A stretch of 64,000 nucleotides of DNA from Epiperipatus broadwayi (GCA_028023455.1 JAQFVV010000204.1:1769001-1833000); one strand, 5' to 3'. Counted from the first letter of the stretch, positions 12,672 through 25,118 are shown. Notes: a model not told the origin generated them from the letters alone. Numbers and translations are program-made.

Positions 12672-13852
12672 TGCAGTAGTAGTACTAATAGTAGTAATAA
12701 ATACTGTTTCTGTGTTATTGCTGTGAGCAGTTATCCCAATTCCAAAAGTATAATCAATATTATAATAGTTTTTATATTTTTGATAAATATCTTTGGGAAG
12801 TCCATATCTCTGAAACTTTCTTACAATATGACACACTTATCACTTAATCTTTTTTTCATTAATCTAGTTCTTAATAATTTGCATAATCAACTAGTTTTCT
12901 ATGTCACTTTTCACATTAATTTTTTTATGCATTTCTTGGTTTAACAAATATGACTGTTTTTTTATATATATATTATGATATACATGAAGTAGATTCTGGC
13001 TGTTGTGAATATTTTTAATCTGAAGACAGTCAGAAATCTTGCATAAAGACATCCACAAATTTTATAAATTTTTTGATTAAGGGACATACCACATTAATAT
13101 TAACCAATGCATTTCAACATGTTCTGTCTACAGATTTGTCATTATAAGATGGCATATTATATTTTTTATGAAATTGGTCTCATCCAAAACTAAATGTGTA
13201 CATAAATAAATATTATTCATCATATTTTTAAAAAATCAATTGATTTATGTGGAGAGAATACATAAATATTTATATTTTTATCTAAATCATTCCAATGATG
13301 TATCTTTAGAAAATGTATTTATATATGTGTTTTGTCTTTGAAGTTGTTACAAATTATTAGCTATTCCAGTATATTTTTAGAATATCTTTTTGTATGTTAT
13401 AAGATATGCTAAGTCATCTCTCTGTCAAAAAATATTTGAATAATAATATGAACAATATCTTGAAAAATATAGGCAAGAGTAGGTTGCTCAGAATATGTCT
13501 AGAACATTGCTATTTTTTTCTGCTAAGAGTTATAGTTAATTTAGATTAAATTGTAATTAATTCAAAAATGTTTAATACAAGAATAATATTCATTACAAAA
13601 TATTAAAAATAGATAATACTATTTAAGATATAAAGAACATTATCACCAAATATTGTTTTTTATGTGATAGTTACTTTATTACTCGGATTGAGATATAATA
13701 TAAAATTACACTTGATAAAAGTTTTTTTTTAGTATTAATAAATTATAAGACTATTTGACTTTGTCTTATCTTACTTTAATAAAAAAAATTGTTGTTTTTT
13801 AAATTTGTTCCCAACAAAAGTTAAAAGTTTTCTTACCAAAAAATTATCTCTA
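12672..13852. other. AT-rich spacer up to the LTR element
   Basis: No confident coding sequence. A minus-strand frame over 12,720-12,836 (CHIVRKFQRYGLPKDIYQKY) has a more protein-like composition than its surroundings and could be a scrap of a mobile-element ORF, but I cannot match it. Confidence 0.4.
13848..13852 (+). repeat. Target-site duplication CTCTA (left)
   Basis: CTCTA lies directly before the 5' LTR and recurs directly after the 3' LTR at 25,114-25,118. A 5-bp duplication fits Ty3/Gypsy integration and supports the element's ends. Confidence 0.85.
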
Positions 13853-16298
13853 TTGTAAGGGTAGCTTACAATCGAAGGTTTGTTTACTCTCAGCACCAAA
13901 TCAAACTCATTTATAATGTAAAATTAGTTAATAGGTGATTGAGCATGTATTTTTATTGTATGGAGTAAATAGACACACATATACATATATTGATGCAACA
14001 AACGTTTATTTTTTGCTATATTAAAGAAATATCATGATAGATTAGTTTCACTTATCTAATAGAAAGATAAAAACCATACCTAAAAAAAGATCATACTAAT
14101 ACATATGTATACAAATAATGAATTTCATGTCAACGTATTGTACATCACTGTACAAGACTTAGACTTGGTAAACATGGTAACAACCTAATGTCAAACCAGT
14201 TACTAGATAACCAAATGTGGAAGATAAAAGCATAATTCTACTATGTAATTTTATATTACATAGAATCAATAAAATATCTGCAACAATAGAGTTCACATAG
14301 AAATGGTAAAGAAAAGAAAATGCAAGTATACTAAACAATAAAAACTGGGTCCAGTATAAAAACAAATCCAGTTCATTTCCATCATCTTTCTTTATTTTTA
14401 AAAGGCTACAAAAGCTGTATAACAACAACATCTGGATGGCTTATTTGAACACTCCAAATTATTTGTTTGATCATTGTAATGCAAAATTACAAGAAACTAC
14501 AGCTGATATTTAAACAGAAGGAATTCTAATAGATTTGTGCAGTAGCATAAAATAATTGTCCTAATTTAAATAGACATTTAAAATAAAAGGATCATGCTAT
14601 TCTTTGAATATGGATAAAATAACAAAATAGAATGTCATCAGCATAGTAATAGATAACTGATGACATAATTCTTTTTCTATAAAAATTATTAAATACCAAA
14701 CCATGAATTAAGTAAATTTAAATCTTTCATGAAATGCAAAACAATGTACTCTGGCTAATTTAATATTGTCATAGGGTTTAATGTGTTATCACCATGACCA
14801 TAGGAAGCATGATGATTTAATATTCAATTGTGTAACATCTGATGAAACATTAAACATCTAGATGGATAAAGAATAAAAACAATAACAGAAGATAGAAATA
14901 ACATCATTCCAAATATATTTTTGAGGAGTCCCCACAAGTAATGCATGACTTGCCATAGAATGATGACTGGAACAGTGATAAACTGAATATATCAGAGTCA
15001 TTAATTGCCTAATTCATGAACATTATTCAAGATAAAGAAAATCTTAGTTTGTTATGTAATCTTTTTTTATTTTATATATAAGTTTGTAGAATTCTGTATT
15101 TTTTTATTTATTTCACTTCTGCACTTGGAAAACTAAATCTTTACAACTTGCAAGAGTCCACTGAAGTGCAGGGAGGAAGGTTGTTAAGTCAGACAATTTT
15201 TTGAAATAAAATTTAGGTCAACTCTTTCTCCATAGTGACTTTTCATTCTGTATTTCATCATCTTATCACATATTATGAAATAAAGTAAGATTTTATTTCA
15301 AATTATTCCATATTAAGAACATATACTTGCTACAGGCCAGAGTTTGTGTTGTTTGTTCATTTTTTTGTTGACTATTGAATGTTTACATTTGTTTATTCAG
15401 TATGCATGACTCAAATTATTGTGTAAACATTCTTTTTTATCAACCATAGGAAACTTGTACATAATCAAGAGGAGTTCTCAAAGAACTCCTACAGTTGGAA
15501 TTGGACTATGAAGCTGTTGCATACACCTTCCTATAATCTTATTTAATGTCATTTGGAATTGGACTATGAAGTTATTGCACACGCCTTCATATAATCTTAT
15601 TAAATAATAAGTTAGCTTCACAATAAGTGTAACAATAAATTAATAATTTTTCTTTTCATTATTCTTATCTACTTTGTAAATATGTAGTGGCTTTATGTAT
15701 ATTTGCCATGGGAAGAGTTAGAGTAATAAACTCATTTAATCATTAATATGGTAGAGATATATACTTGACTCACACACATGTATATAATTATTTTTTTATG
15801 TTAAAAGAGTTTTTGAATTTTTTTTATTTAGTTAGTCAATAAACATTGCTAGCTTGATTTTCATTAAATGGTCTCTAGTTTGTGAAAGTTATTTAGCCAT
15901 TCATTCAGCAATTCATAACTGAATATACATGTTTACACACATATACACTTTCTTTTGCATCATAATATATATAATATAATTAGATGGGTTCTCCCTCAAT
16001 TGGAACCTATATGGAAATATTGTAATTGCTAACTATGGTAAATTTATTCCTAAACAGAAATAAGTGCAACAATCTCTGTGGGTTGAATTCTGAGGCATGG
16101 TGGAATCTGAAAAAGGGGTGTGGTATAAATGAACTATCCTAAGTTGTGTCTGAATTTAATGTGTAAATCTAGAGCTAGCCCATTGGAGATAGACATGGTC
16201 ATTGGTTAGGTCCTTCATTATATCATTCATAACATTCTACCCAAAGACCCTAGGTCTGACCATAGTTAGATGTTTCTGGTGGAAAACCCAAATCATCA
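13853..16298 (+). repeat. 5' LTR (2,446 bp)
   Basis: It starts TTGTAAGGGTAGCTTACAA, matching the start of the 3' LTR, and ends ...ATCATCA. The first 19 bases form an inverted repeat (TTGTAAG / CTTACAA around GGTAG) that both LTRs keep. A block of about 52 bases is tandemly duplicated at 15,495-15,546 and 15,553-15,603 (GGAATTGGACTATGAAG...), while the 3' LTR has a single counterpart near 24,385-24,430. This explains about half of the length difference. A 2.4-kb LTR is long for Gypsy elements. A minus-strand frame at 14,159-14,431 is not kept in the other LTR. Confidence 0.92.
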
Positions 16299-16304
16299 CA
16301 CTTT

Positions 16305-16322
16305 TGGTGCCTATACTTTAGG
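16305..16322 (+). other. Candidate primer-binding site
   Basis: TGGTGCCTATACTTTAGG begins six bases after the 5' LTR. Primer-binding sites normally start with TGG, the complement of a tRNA CCA end, close to the LTR. I cannot assign the tRNA with confidence because only the first several bases look tRNA-like. The site may be mutated. Confidence 0.4.
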
Positions 16323-16859
16323 AGTACAAGACATAAGTTTCCAAAGAGGTCCACCAATTGGACTTGTATATTTAAAAAAAAGTTATTGTAACTTATTCGC
16401 CTTGATTGATTTAAATGGGTAGCAGTTGATTAATATACCTAACCAAAAAATAACCAAAAAAAGGAACTTCATGTGAAACATCGAATGTGAATTGATTGAT
16501 GGGAACAAGATGATAAACTGAGACAATAAATAAATAATTAACTAATAAAATTAAATTAAAAATAGATGAATTAGGCATATAAACAGACAAGCTAAAAACT
16601 AAACATTAAAAGTAATACATGACCAACATAGAAATGCAATGAGAAGTTGAACATATGCACTAAATGGTAAAGAGCTAGCATGAGAGCCTATGACATATCT
16701 CTATTTGTTTTCATGAAGAAGTAAAAAAGCATTATATTTAACTACTGGTGAAAGTTTTTAATGATACTTAGGAGTGGTAAACTCTTAATAAGCAATGGTA
16801 AACTGTTAATAAGCAAAATATGCAATGTACCAAGGAGTAACAAGTTATTAGTAATAGTG

Positions 16860-19310
16860 AAATGAAAAGTGATACTAGTAATATTGGGGAAGCATCTTTG
16901 TGTATCTAAATACTCAAGGATGTCTATGACCAAAATTGACCACCCTCCACAGGCACCTGTCACAAATCAGGTGTTACCGCAAGTTCAGGGAACACTCAAC
17001 AAGGAAATGGCCCAAACACTTGAAAGCAATGTAACCTGGGATACTGGAGAGATGACAAATGCTCATGAGCATGGAAGCAAAAATGACTAGTAATATGAAT
17101 AATATGAAAGTAGAGATAAATGAAGAATTCAGTATCAAAATGGTCAACATAGAATAAAAGTTGAAAGTATACATGGATAGTGTCAGATCAGACCTAAAAA
17201 TAGATATGAGGGACATAGAGACTAGATTATCTGCAGATATGGAGCAATTGTCCATCAGCTTAGATAGTGATCAGAGAGACAACTGTGAAATAAAACAAAC
17301 ACTCAGCAGCAGTAATGGTCCAAAGAGTTTAAGTATAGCATCATTAAGCAATTAAATATCAAATGCAATGAGGTGCACAAGAGTAAAGACATCTTCAAAG
17401 ATAAAATTTGAGGTAGAACAGGAAAAACTACAAGACAAGATCCAAAAAGAGTTCCAAAATACACACTCAAGAATGGATCAACTCTCTGTCAAACAGAGTG
17501 TCAAGGCAGAGTTGCAAGTTAGGGCACTGGGGGCTCTTGACCATCACTTTAAATGACTTGAGGACAGGGCATCCTTAACAGAGACTAAAACAATCCTAGA
17601 CAGGCTTCCACTTTCAAAAAACTGGTAGATATAACCAAAACATAGGACCAGATTAACAAGTTGGATGGGGCTCTCAAATAGAGAATGGGGATTGAGTCTC
17701 AGCTGTGTCAAAGGACACCATCCATGAAAATCTGACAAACTGACTCAATAACCCAGAAAAATAGAGAAGAATGAAGTGATATCACTTGAAGGTTGGCCTT
17801 AAAGACCCACAGATGATGATCCTAGTGAGAAACCTACTCTCCCACATCATAAAATGGTTGAGGGGTAATAACCTACTCTCCCACATCATATAATGGTTGA
17901 GAGGTAAAATTACCTTCTTTAATTTAAAAAGGTTAATTCCAAATATTTATCAGGTCAATCCTGAAAACTGTATCTTGACCCCACAGATAGATAAATAAGA
18001 TGCATGGCTATCTGCACAATTTTTGGACAATTACCCAGTTTACAAGGTTAAAAATATACAAGGGAGTGACCAATAAAGCTCCCAGAGAGCATTTTGCAGC
18101 CTCAGTCCTTACTTTTTGATAAATCAAAATTTATTGGAAGAGTTGCCCTCAAAGACCCACAGATGATGAATGATTCTTGTGAAACTTACCCTTCCCACCT
18201 CATATAATGGTTGAGAGGTAATAACCTACTCTCCCTCATCATATAATGGTTGAGAGGCAAAATTACCTTCTTAACTTTCATTTAAAAGGGTTAATTCAAA
18301 ATATTTATCAGGCCAATCCTGAAAACTATATATTGACTACATAGATAGATAAATAAGATGCATGGCTAACCAGAACAATATTGACCACATAGATAGATAA
18401 ATAAGATGCATGGCTATCCAGAACAATTTTTGGACAATTAACCAGTTTACAAGGTTAAAAATATTCAAGGGAATGACCATAGCCAGTTTACAAGGTTAAA
18501 AATATTCAAGGAAATGACCAATAAAGCTCCCAGAGAACATTTTTGCAGCCTCGGTCTTTACTTTTTGATAAATCAAAATTTATTGAAAAAAAGAAGTGAT
18601 CATTGCATATAGCCACCTTCAAGGACATGAGTTGATGTGATGGGGGAGTCACTATTCTAAGCCTCAGCCACCTTCAATGACTACCAAATGCTATTAGTCA
18701 AGAATTTCTAGAATATGGATAGGCAAGAGTTCCTGTTGTAAAGCTATTCCAGGAGAAATACAGATTAATACCAGGAGACTTTTGATGAAGTTTTTTTGCA
18801 CCAGGTCACAAAGTTAAGAACACTTAACACCTACTACCTGAGTGAAAGCAAAATTATAAGATTAATAAAAAGTAATTTGCCACTTAAAATAAAGTAATTG
18901 CTGTTATGTACCAGTTCTAGGGGCATTGAGCATGTAGCTGAATTGCTTAACAACACTGACAAGAACAAGACCAACCTGTCAATTAGAATGCCTGAGAAAA
19001 TAAAAGAGGAGACCATTGTCAATGCAATATTTTTACAAAAAAGGAAAATTAACCAATGATATCAGCCATTGGAAAGGAAAATCACTACAAAAGAACCCTC
19101 CCTATATCTGTTCAACCAAAAGAAACATGGACAAGTATTAATAAAACAATGATAAGACTCCCTCATATTCCAATGAAATTTCCAAAACTAGGGTGCAGTA
19201 ATTACACACCCATAGTCCCAAAAAGTCAAACTCAAATGGTACTTGAGGTTATGTTCCTCATCTCAAGAAATCAAAATGACCCTGAGTTATGTAAACTAAA
19301 TCCCTGATCT
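16860..19310 (+). pseudogene. Degenerate gag region of the Gypsy element
   Basis: This lies between the 5' LTR and the protease, where gag is expected. Short plus-strand frames at 16,869-17,090, 17,161-17,355 and 17,368-17,556 are hydrophilic and rich in Gln, Glu, Asp, Lys and Ser, with heptad-like stretches (for example FEVEQEKLQDKIQKEFQNTH) that suggest a coiled coil. A large internal duplication follows (listed separately). A later frame at 19,056-19,307 continues the coding character up to the protease. I see no CCHC zinc knuckle. The assignment rests mainly on position. Frames are broken throughout. Confidence 0.65.
17791..18587 (+). repeat. Tandem duplication inside gag, with nested duplications
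   Basis: Unit 1 (17,791-18,140) and unit 2 (18,141-18,587) share sequence along their whole length, from CAAAGACCCACAGATGATGA-like text to CTTTTTGATAAATCAAAATT. Unit 2 is about 100 bases longer because it carries two further small tandem duplications: ACATAGATAGATAAATAAG at about 18,338 and 18,378, and CAGTTTACAAGGTTAAAAAT at about 18,441 and 18,483. Unit 1 also repeats the CCTACTCTCCCACATCATA phrase. Repeated slippage or unequal exchange is the simplest reading. Confidence 0.9.
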
Positions 19311-19730
19311 CTCAAGAGATCATTAATATATATTTGTAGGGGGTTAAAGCACCCAACTTCACTTTGCATAGCTGGCCCATGATAGAGGTTTTGTTTGATA
19401 GCTTGCTGATTAAAGCATTGTTTAGATTCTGCTAGTTCTACCAAGAGATTCTGACCAAGAATTCCAACATCAAGACCTTACTATTGAAACCTATTCAGGT
19501 TACTATAGTAACAATGGGAAAGTTAAACTAATGCAAAAGCAAATATGGGTTGAGATAAAAGTAGGCCAAACAATCCTGTTATAAGTTTTTAATACTGAGT
19601 GGCCTAATCCATGATGTCATTCTAGAGGCAGACTTTCTACACTTGGATACCTGCACCATTAATTTCTCTGACAAGGTAGTTAAAATAGGTCATGAAGACT
19701 TAGAGATACCATTGCTTCCAAGATATGTCT
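19311..19730 (+). pseudogene. Retropepsin-like protease remnant
   Basis: A frame around 19,385-19,420 reads EVLFDSLLIKALF, which sits where the aspartic protease active site (D-S/T-G) belongs. The Asp and Ser are present (Asp 19,397-19,399), but the Gly is replaced by Leu. About 200 bases on, GLIHDVILEADFLHLDTCTI (19,599-19,658) resembles the typical distal segment of Gypsy proteases (I-L-G-x-D-F-L). It is upstream of the reverse transcriptase as expected. The protease is inactivated by loss of the catalytic Gly and by stops. Confidence 0.7.
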
Positions 19731-19869
19731 GAAGTTGACTATATTATATTCAATATCCCAGAAACACTCATAGAAAACAAACTTACAGAGTAGAACTTAC
19801 TTGGAAGTGATAATGCATCAAAATTGTAATCTGTTATTAATGAAGTTAGCCTGATTTTCTCAGAGATAC

Positions 19870-20660
19870 CATGAGTGGTAGATGAATTTCAACAGAAAAT
19901 TAGATTAATGCATGATCAACCATTTCAATCCAAATCATACCCTATTTCATACCAGTATCATGAAGAAATATTCTAACAGATTAATAAAATACTTAATTGA
20001 GAGATTTTTTTCCAAATGCTCTTCACCATACCACAATTCAGTTGCAACCATGAAAAAAGAAAGATGAATAGATGAGATTTTGTGTGATGCTATACAACTA
20101 AACAAAATTACTGTCCCTAACAGGAACATTCCACTGCCCATACATGAATTATTCATGAGATTGGAAACAAGAAGGTGTTTTCCACCTTCAATTTAACATC
20201 CAGCTATTGGCAGATTAAACTGCATCCTGAAGAAAGACACTGCCTTCTGATAAGAGAGGTTTGACATATTAATTTAATATAATGTCTTTTGGATTGATAA
20301 ATAATGGCACTAATTTGATTAGATGTCTAGATAAGATCCTATCTTCTAAGGTTACACAGATCATTACTATTTATGTGGATGATGTGATTACTGCATCTAC
20401 CACAATTGAAGAACATTATAACATCTTATTATTTTTTTAAGAATACTACTCAAAAGGGATCAAAATCAACTTCAAGAAGAATTCTTTAGTTTCAAATCAG
20501 GTAGTCTTCCTAGGTCATATTGTTGGTTACAATGAAATAAGACCTCATTCAGAGAATATCACTGTCTTTCAAAACTTTTCTAAACCAACCAACAGAAAAC
20601 AAATTAGATCATTTTAGGCCTATGTAACTTCAATCATTTCTACCAGAAGTTCTCAGACCA
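19870..20660 (+). pseudogene. Gypsy reverse transcriptase remnant
   Basis: The frame at about 20,175-20,235 reads FSTFNLTSSYWQIKLHPEE, the conserved RT palm segment, and the frame at 20,360-20,415 reads IITIYVDDVITASTTIEEH. YVDD (20,372-20,383) is the catalytic box and keeps both Asp. Frame changes and stops occur between these blocks (for example near 20,250-20,350), so no full-length protein is encoded. The order after the protease and before RNase H is standard. Confidence 0.9.
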
Positions 20661-20689
20661 CAAGGAACTATTGTTAAAACTAAATACAA

Positions 20690-21170
20690 AAGATAAGTGA
20701 CAGAACTGGACTGAGGAACAGGATAAGGCATTTGAAGATATTAAAACAGGGTTCTTAGAGCACACCATGTTAGCCTTCCCTGTTTTTAACAAACCATTCA
20801 TTGTTCAAACAGATGGTAGTGTTTCAGATTAGGGGTGATGTGATCCCACATCCAGGAGAACAACCAGCCTAGGGTCCTCTATTTTATCAGGTGACTGCTG
20901 AAGGATCCAGAAATAAGCTTCATGATTGCCAAGAAGGAAGCACTAGAAATAGTGTGGGCCTTCCAAAAGATTCAACAGATGCTACTCAAATCAGAGGTGA
21001 TACTGATGACAGACCACAAAAGTCTAAAATTTCTGAATTACAGCTACCTGATAATAGTCATTTATATTAGATGGAGTTTGCAGTTACAGGAATTCAATTA
21101 CACTGTGCTGTACTGCAAAGATCTAAGAATATCATGGCTGATGTGCTTAGTCAAAACCCATGTACGTCAT
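20690..21170 (+). pseudogene. RNase H domain remnant
   Basis: LAFPVFNKPFIVQTDGS (about 20,770-20,820) marks the start of the domain with its first Asp. KEALEIVWAFQKIQQMLL and VILMTDHKSLKFL (20,937-21,041) carry the conserved Glu and the T-D-H-K-S-L box. RWSLQLQEFNYTVLYC follows, and in a shifted frame NIMADVLSQNP closes the domain (about 21,130-21,162). A stop follows TDGSVSD, and at least two frameshifts are needed to read through. Confidence 0.88.
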
Positions 21171-21399
21171 AACAGAATAATTTTTGGTAGAGAGTGTGTA
21201 CATTACAAGTGGCAAGTGAATGACTATAGTGATGTAGAGAATGATTAAATTGAATGTACTGCAATTACAATTTGAAGAATCTAATTTAAATGCAATCATG
21301 AAAATTTTGAATGGAAAGTTTTGAATGTGCTAAATGATCTCAGATAGAAAACTATGTCTTATTTTATAAACATAGATAAAGATGAGTGGAGGGTAGTTA

Positions 21400-22362
21400 C
21401 ACATGACCTATTACACACACCACTCATAAAATATATCCACTGTATACACAGACACTTTGGTGCCCATAAAACAGAACACTTTGAGAATTTGGTTTTATTG
21501 GCCAAGAATATATAAAGACATCTTAAAGTCACTTTGAGATTATATAATGTTCTTACAAGCCAAGCCAGTAAACCAAAATTACACTAATACTTTAAAATCA
21601 ATCGCATCCAAAAGGCCAAATAAGATCTTAGTGATTGATTATTATGGGCAGTTGTCCCCCATTTACCATAAAAAGATACTTATTGGTCACCTATGATCTC
21701 TTTCTCAAAATACATTTCAGCTTACCCAATATCCCAAGCTAATACCAGACATATGATCAAAGGATTAGACACCTTCCAATTTATAAGAATAAGAAAGCCC
21801 AAGACAATTCTAACAAATCATGTTACATCTTTCCTATCCAAAGAATGGAAAAAATGGGTGGAAAAATCTCAAGTCAGACATGTGCTTACATCCATTAGGA
21901 ATCCGCAGTTGAACCCTTCCGAACATGTAATGTAGGGAGCTCAGATGTTTGTTCAGGACTTACCCAAAGGATGAGCATAAGGGTTGGGTAAATCAAATAA
22001 AGCATATAGTCAACCACATCAATTAGAGCATAATTGAATCAACTGGATTCACACCCATTAGACTACATGTCAACCAACCTATTCCCACATTATTTAACAA
22101 AAAATCTGATATGAAAAGAGACATATTAAAAGTATATGAGCAACTAACAAACAAAGCTGAGAGAATGAACAAAACCAAAAAATGGAGTGCCCACAATTTC
22201 AAGATAGAAGACAAAGTATTCATCAAAATACCCCATATAAGTAAACCAATGGAAGGGAAATACCAAAAAATTTATAATCAACATAAGGGATCTTTCACTA
22301 TTGTGAAACTGTCAGGTCCAAATGCATTTTGGATAAAAGTAAATGGAGAAGTGAAAACATAA
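21400..22362 (+). pseudogene. Integrase remnant with altered catalytic triad
   Basis: The N-terminal zinc-binding segment is seen as HRHFGAHKT (21,447-21,473), but the later Cys pair is not clear. The catalytic core starts with LVIDYYGQLSP (Asp 21,637-21,639). The second acidic position is ILTNHVTSF, with Asn (21,816-21,818) where Asp is expected. The third is NPSEHVM (Glu 21,921-21,923), 34 residues after the Asn. The C-terminal part (22,111-22,362) has FKIEDKVFIKIPHI and YNQHKGSFTIVKLSGPNAF, typical of the post-core domain. No chromodomain is evident. Stops and a frame change separate the pieces. Confidence 0.9.
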
Positions 22363-22753
22363 AATACACAGTTTAAAACCTTATTTGGTCAACAGTGACC
22401 ACTGAGTAGATATACTTGATTAATAAGCAAGAAAGGATAGACATGAGTCTCAATTAGAGTTAGAAAAGAAAGCAAGATAATGTCAAAAAATAGGGCTATT
22501 AATCTATGATAAGAGTATACTTAGGTAATTGCAAAAGCATTTACTGGGATGCTTCAGGGTCAACTGAGAACATTTCTGGTTGATCTCATATCATGCAACC
22601 ATCATAATAATAAAAAGGAACCCATATATAAATCTCATTTTGTATGATGCAAGCTATAAAGCAAGAAATTGGAAAAAAGTAAGAATATAGTGGGAGGCAT
22701 ACACTCTGAATAAGTGTTAAAAATTTAACCATAGCTTAAACTTTTATCCTTGT

Positions 22754-22766
22754 AAAGAGAGGGGAG
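22754..22766 (+). other. Polypurine tract
   Basis: AAAGAGAGGGGAG is an all-purine run that ends exactly at the first base of the 3' LTR. This is the position and composition expected of the plus-strand primer of an LTR retrotransposon. Confidence 0.92.
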
Positions 22767-25113
22767 TTGTAAGGGTAGCTTACAATCTAACCTTTGTTCA
22801 CTCTCACCATCAAATTAACTTCATTTATAAATTAATAGGTGATTGAGCATGTATTTTCATTTTATGGAATAAATAAACACACATTTTATATATAGATGCA
22901 ACCAACATTTATTTTTCACTATATTAAAGAAATATCATAATAGATTAGTTTTACTAAATCTAATAGAAAAATAAAAACTTTATTTTAAAAAAAATCATAC
23001 TAATATATACATATACAAATAATGAATTTCATGTCAATGTACATCATTATATAAGACTTATACTCGGTAAGCATGGGAATGACCTAATGTCAAACCAGTC
23101 ACTAGGTAACCAACTGTGGAAAAGGAAAGCATAATTTTAATGCAGTTTTATTTTACTTACAATAAATATAATATATGCAACAATAGGGTTCACACAGTAA
23201 TGGAAAATAAAATAAAATGCAAGTATACTAAACAATGGAAGCCAGGTTCCATATAAAAACTAATCCAGTTCATTTCCATCATCTTTATTTTCAAAAGGAT
23301 ATAAAAGCTGTATAACAACAACATCTGAAAATTGAATGTTCAAACCCAAGAACTCCAAATTATTCATTTGATTATTGTAATGCAAAATTACAAGAAACTA
23401 TAGCTGATATTTAAACAGAAGGAATTCTAATAGATTTATGCAGTTGGATAAAATCATTGAACTAATTTAAATAGACATTTAAAATAAAAAAGACCACACT
23501 ATCCTTTGAATGTGGATAGAATAACATAGTAGAATGTCAGCAGCATAGTTATAGATAAATGATAAAATAATTCCTTTCTTATAAAAATTATTAAATACTA
23601 AACCATGAATTTTAAAAATTTAAATTTTTCATGAAATACAAAACAATGTACTCTGACTAATTCAATATTGTCATAGGACCAAAGTCTTGTCAGCCCTGAC
23701 CATAGAAAACATGATGTGTAATGCCTAGTGAAACATTAAATGTCTAGATGGATACAGAATGAAAACAATATAAGATGGAAATAATATCATTCCAAATATG
23801 TTGCCAAGGAGTCCCTGTGAATAATGCATGACTTGCCATAGAATGATGACTGAAACAGTGATGAACTGTATCCATCAGAGTCATTGGTTGTCTAATTCAT
23901 GAACATTATTCAAGATAACTTAAAGAAAATCTTAATTTGTTATGTAATCTTTTTTTTTATTTTATATAAATGTTTGTATAATTCTGTATTTTTTTACTTA
24001 GTTCACTTCTGCACTTGGAAAACTAAATCTTTACAACTTGGAAGAGTCCACTGTAGTTGAAATATGCAGGGAGGAAGATTGTTAAGTCAGACAACTTTTT
24101 TTAATAAAATTTTGGTCAACTCTCCCTCCATACTGACTTGATATTAGGTATTTCATCATGTTTATCACATAATATGGAAAAAGTAAGATTTTATTTGATA
24201 TTATTCTATTTTAAGACCATGCACTTGCTACAGGTCAGAGTTTGTGTTGTTTAATTTTTTTGTCGACTAATGATTGTTTGCATTGTAGGGATGACTAATA
24301 TTATTGTGTGAACATTCTTTTCTAGCAACCCTAGGAAACTTGTACATAGTCAAGAAGGAGTCCTCAAAAAAGATGGAACCTCTACACATGAAATTAGACC
24401 ATAAAGCCATTGCGCACACCTTCATAATATTAAATAGTCAACCTCATGATCATTGTAACAATGAATTAATAATTTTTCTTTACATTACTCTTATCTATTT
24501 TGTAAATATGTAGTGGCTTTATGTATATTTTCCATTGGAAGAATTGGAGTAATAAACACATTTAATCATTAATATGGTTGACACACATGTATATACTTTT
24601 TTTTATATTAAAAGAGTTTTTAAATTTTTTTTTATTTATTTAATCAATAAACATTGTTAACTTGATTTTCAATAAAAAGTCTCTAGTTTGTCAAAGTTAT
24701 TTAGCCATTCATTCATTAATTCAAAACCAAGTATGCATGTATACACACACACTTACTTTTACATCATAATATAATAATATAGTTAGATGAGTCCTCCACT
24801 CATTTGGAACCTATATGGAAATATTATAATTGCTAACTAAGGTAAATTCATTCCTGAAGAGAAATGAGAGCACCATTCTCCCTGAGTGTAAATTCTGAGG
24901 CATGGTGAAATCCAAAAGAGGGATATAGTATGGATAAATGGGCATAAATTGTGTCTGAATTTAATGTGTAAACCTAAAGCTAGGCCATTGGAGACATACA
25001 AGATCATTGGTTAGGTACTTGATGGCATCATTTATGACATTCTACCCGAACACTCTAGATCCTACCATAGTTAGATGTGTTCTCCCTCTTCTGTTGGAAA
25101 ACCGAGATCATCA
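22767..25113 (+). repeat. 3' LTR (2,347 bp)
   Basis: It begins TTGTAAGGGTAGCTTACAA and ends GATCATCA, like the 5' LTR, and aligns with it along its full length with many substitutions and small indels. It lacks the 52-base duplication of the 5' copy. It is followed directly by the target-site duplication. Confidence 0.92.
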
Positions 25114-25118
25114 CTCTA
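25114..25118 (+). repeat. Target-site duplication CTCTA (right)
   Basis: An exact copy of the five bases before the 5' LTR. It confirms that both LTRs belong to one insertion event and not to a recombinant pair. Confidence 0.85.

Larger units (their letters stand above)
13853..25113 (+). mobile_element. Complete but inactive Ty3/Gypsy LTR retrotransposon (11.3 kb)
   Basis: This element has two long direct LTRs, an internal region of about 6.47 kb with gag-PR-RT-RH-IN order on the plus strand, a polypurine tract right before the 3' LTR, and a 5-bp target-site duplication (CTCTA). Integrase after RNase H is the Ty3/Gypsy order, not Copia. No envelope gene is evident in the 400 bases between integrase and the polypurine tract. 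Every coding segment has stops and frameshifts. The LTRs differ from each other at roughly one base in eight over their first 190 bases by eye, plus indels, so the insertion is old. The GC content of the interior is clearly higher than that of the flanks. Confidence 0.93.

Noticed and set aside
12459-12836. 125-codon minus-strand frame rich in Ile and Leu
   Set aside because: It is the translation of the TAA/ATA microsatellite. The composition has no protein meaning.
14159-14431. 90-codon hydrophobic minus-strand frame in the 5' LTR
   Set aside because: The homologous part of the 3' LTR does not keep the frame, so it is not a conserved antisense gene.
16742-17255. Minus-strand frames over the gag region (16,742-16,963 and 16,974-17,255)
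   Set aside because: They are antisense to the gag-like frames of the Gypsy element and carry no motif.
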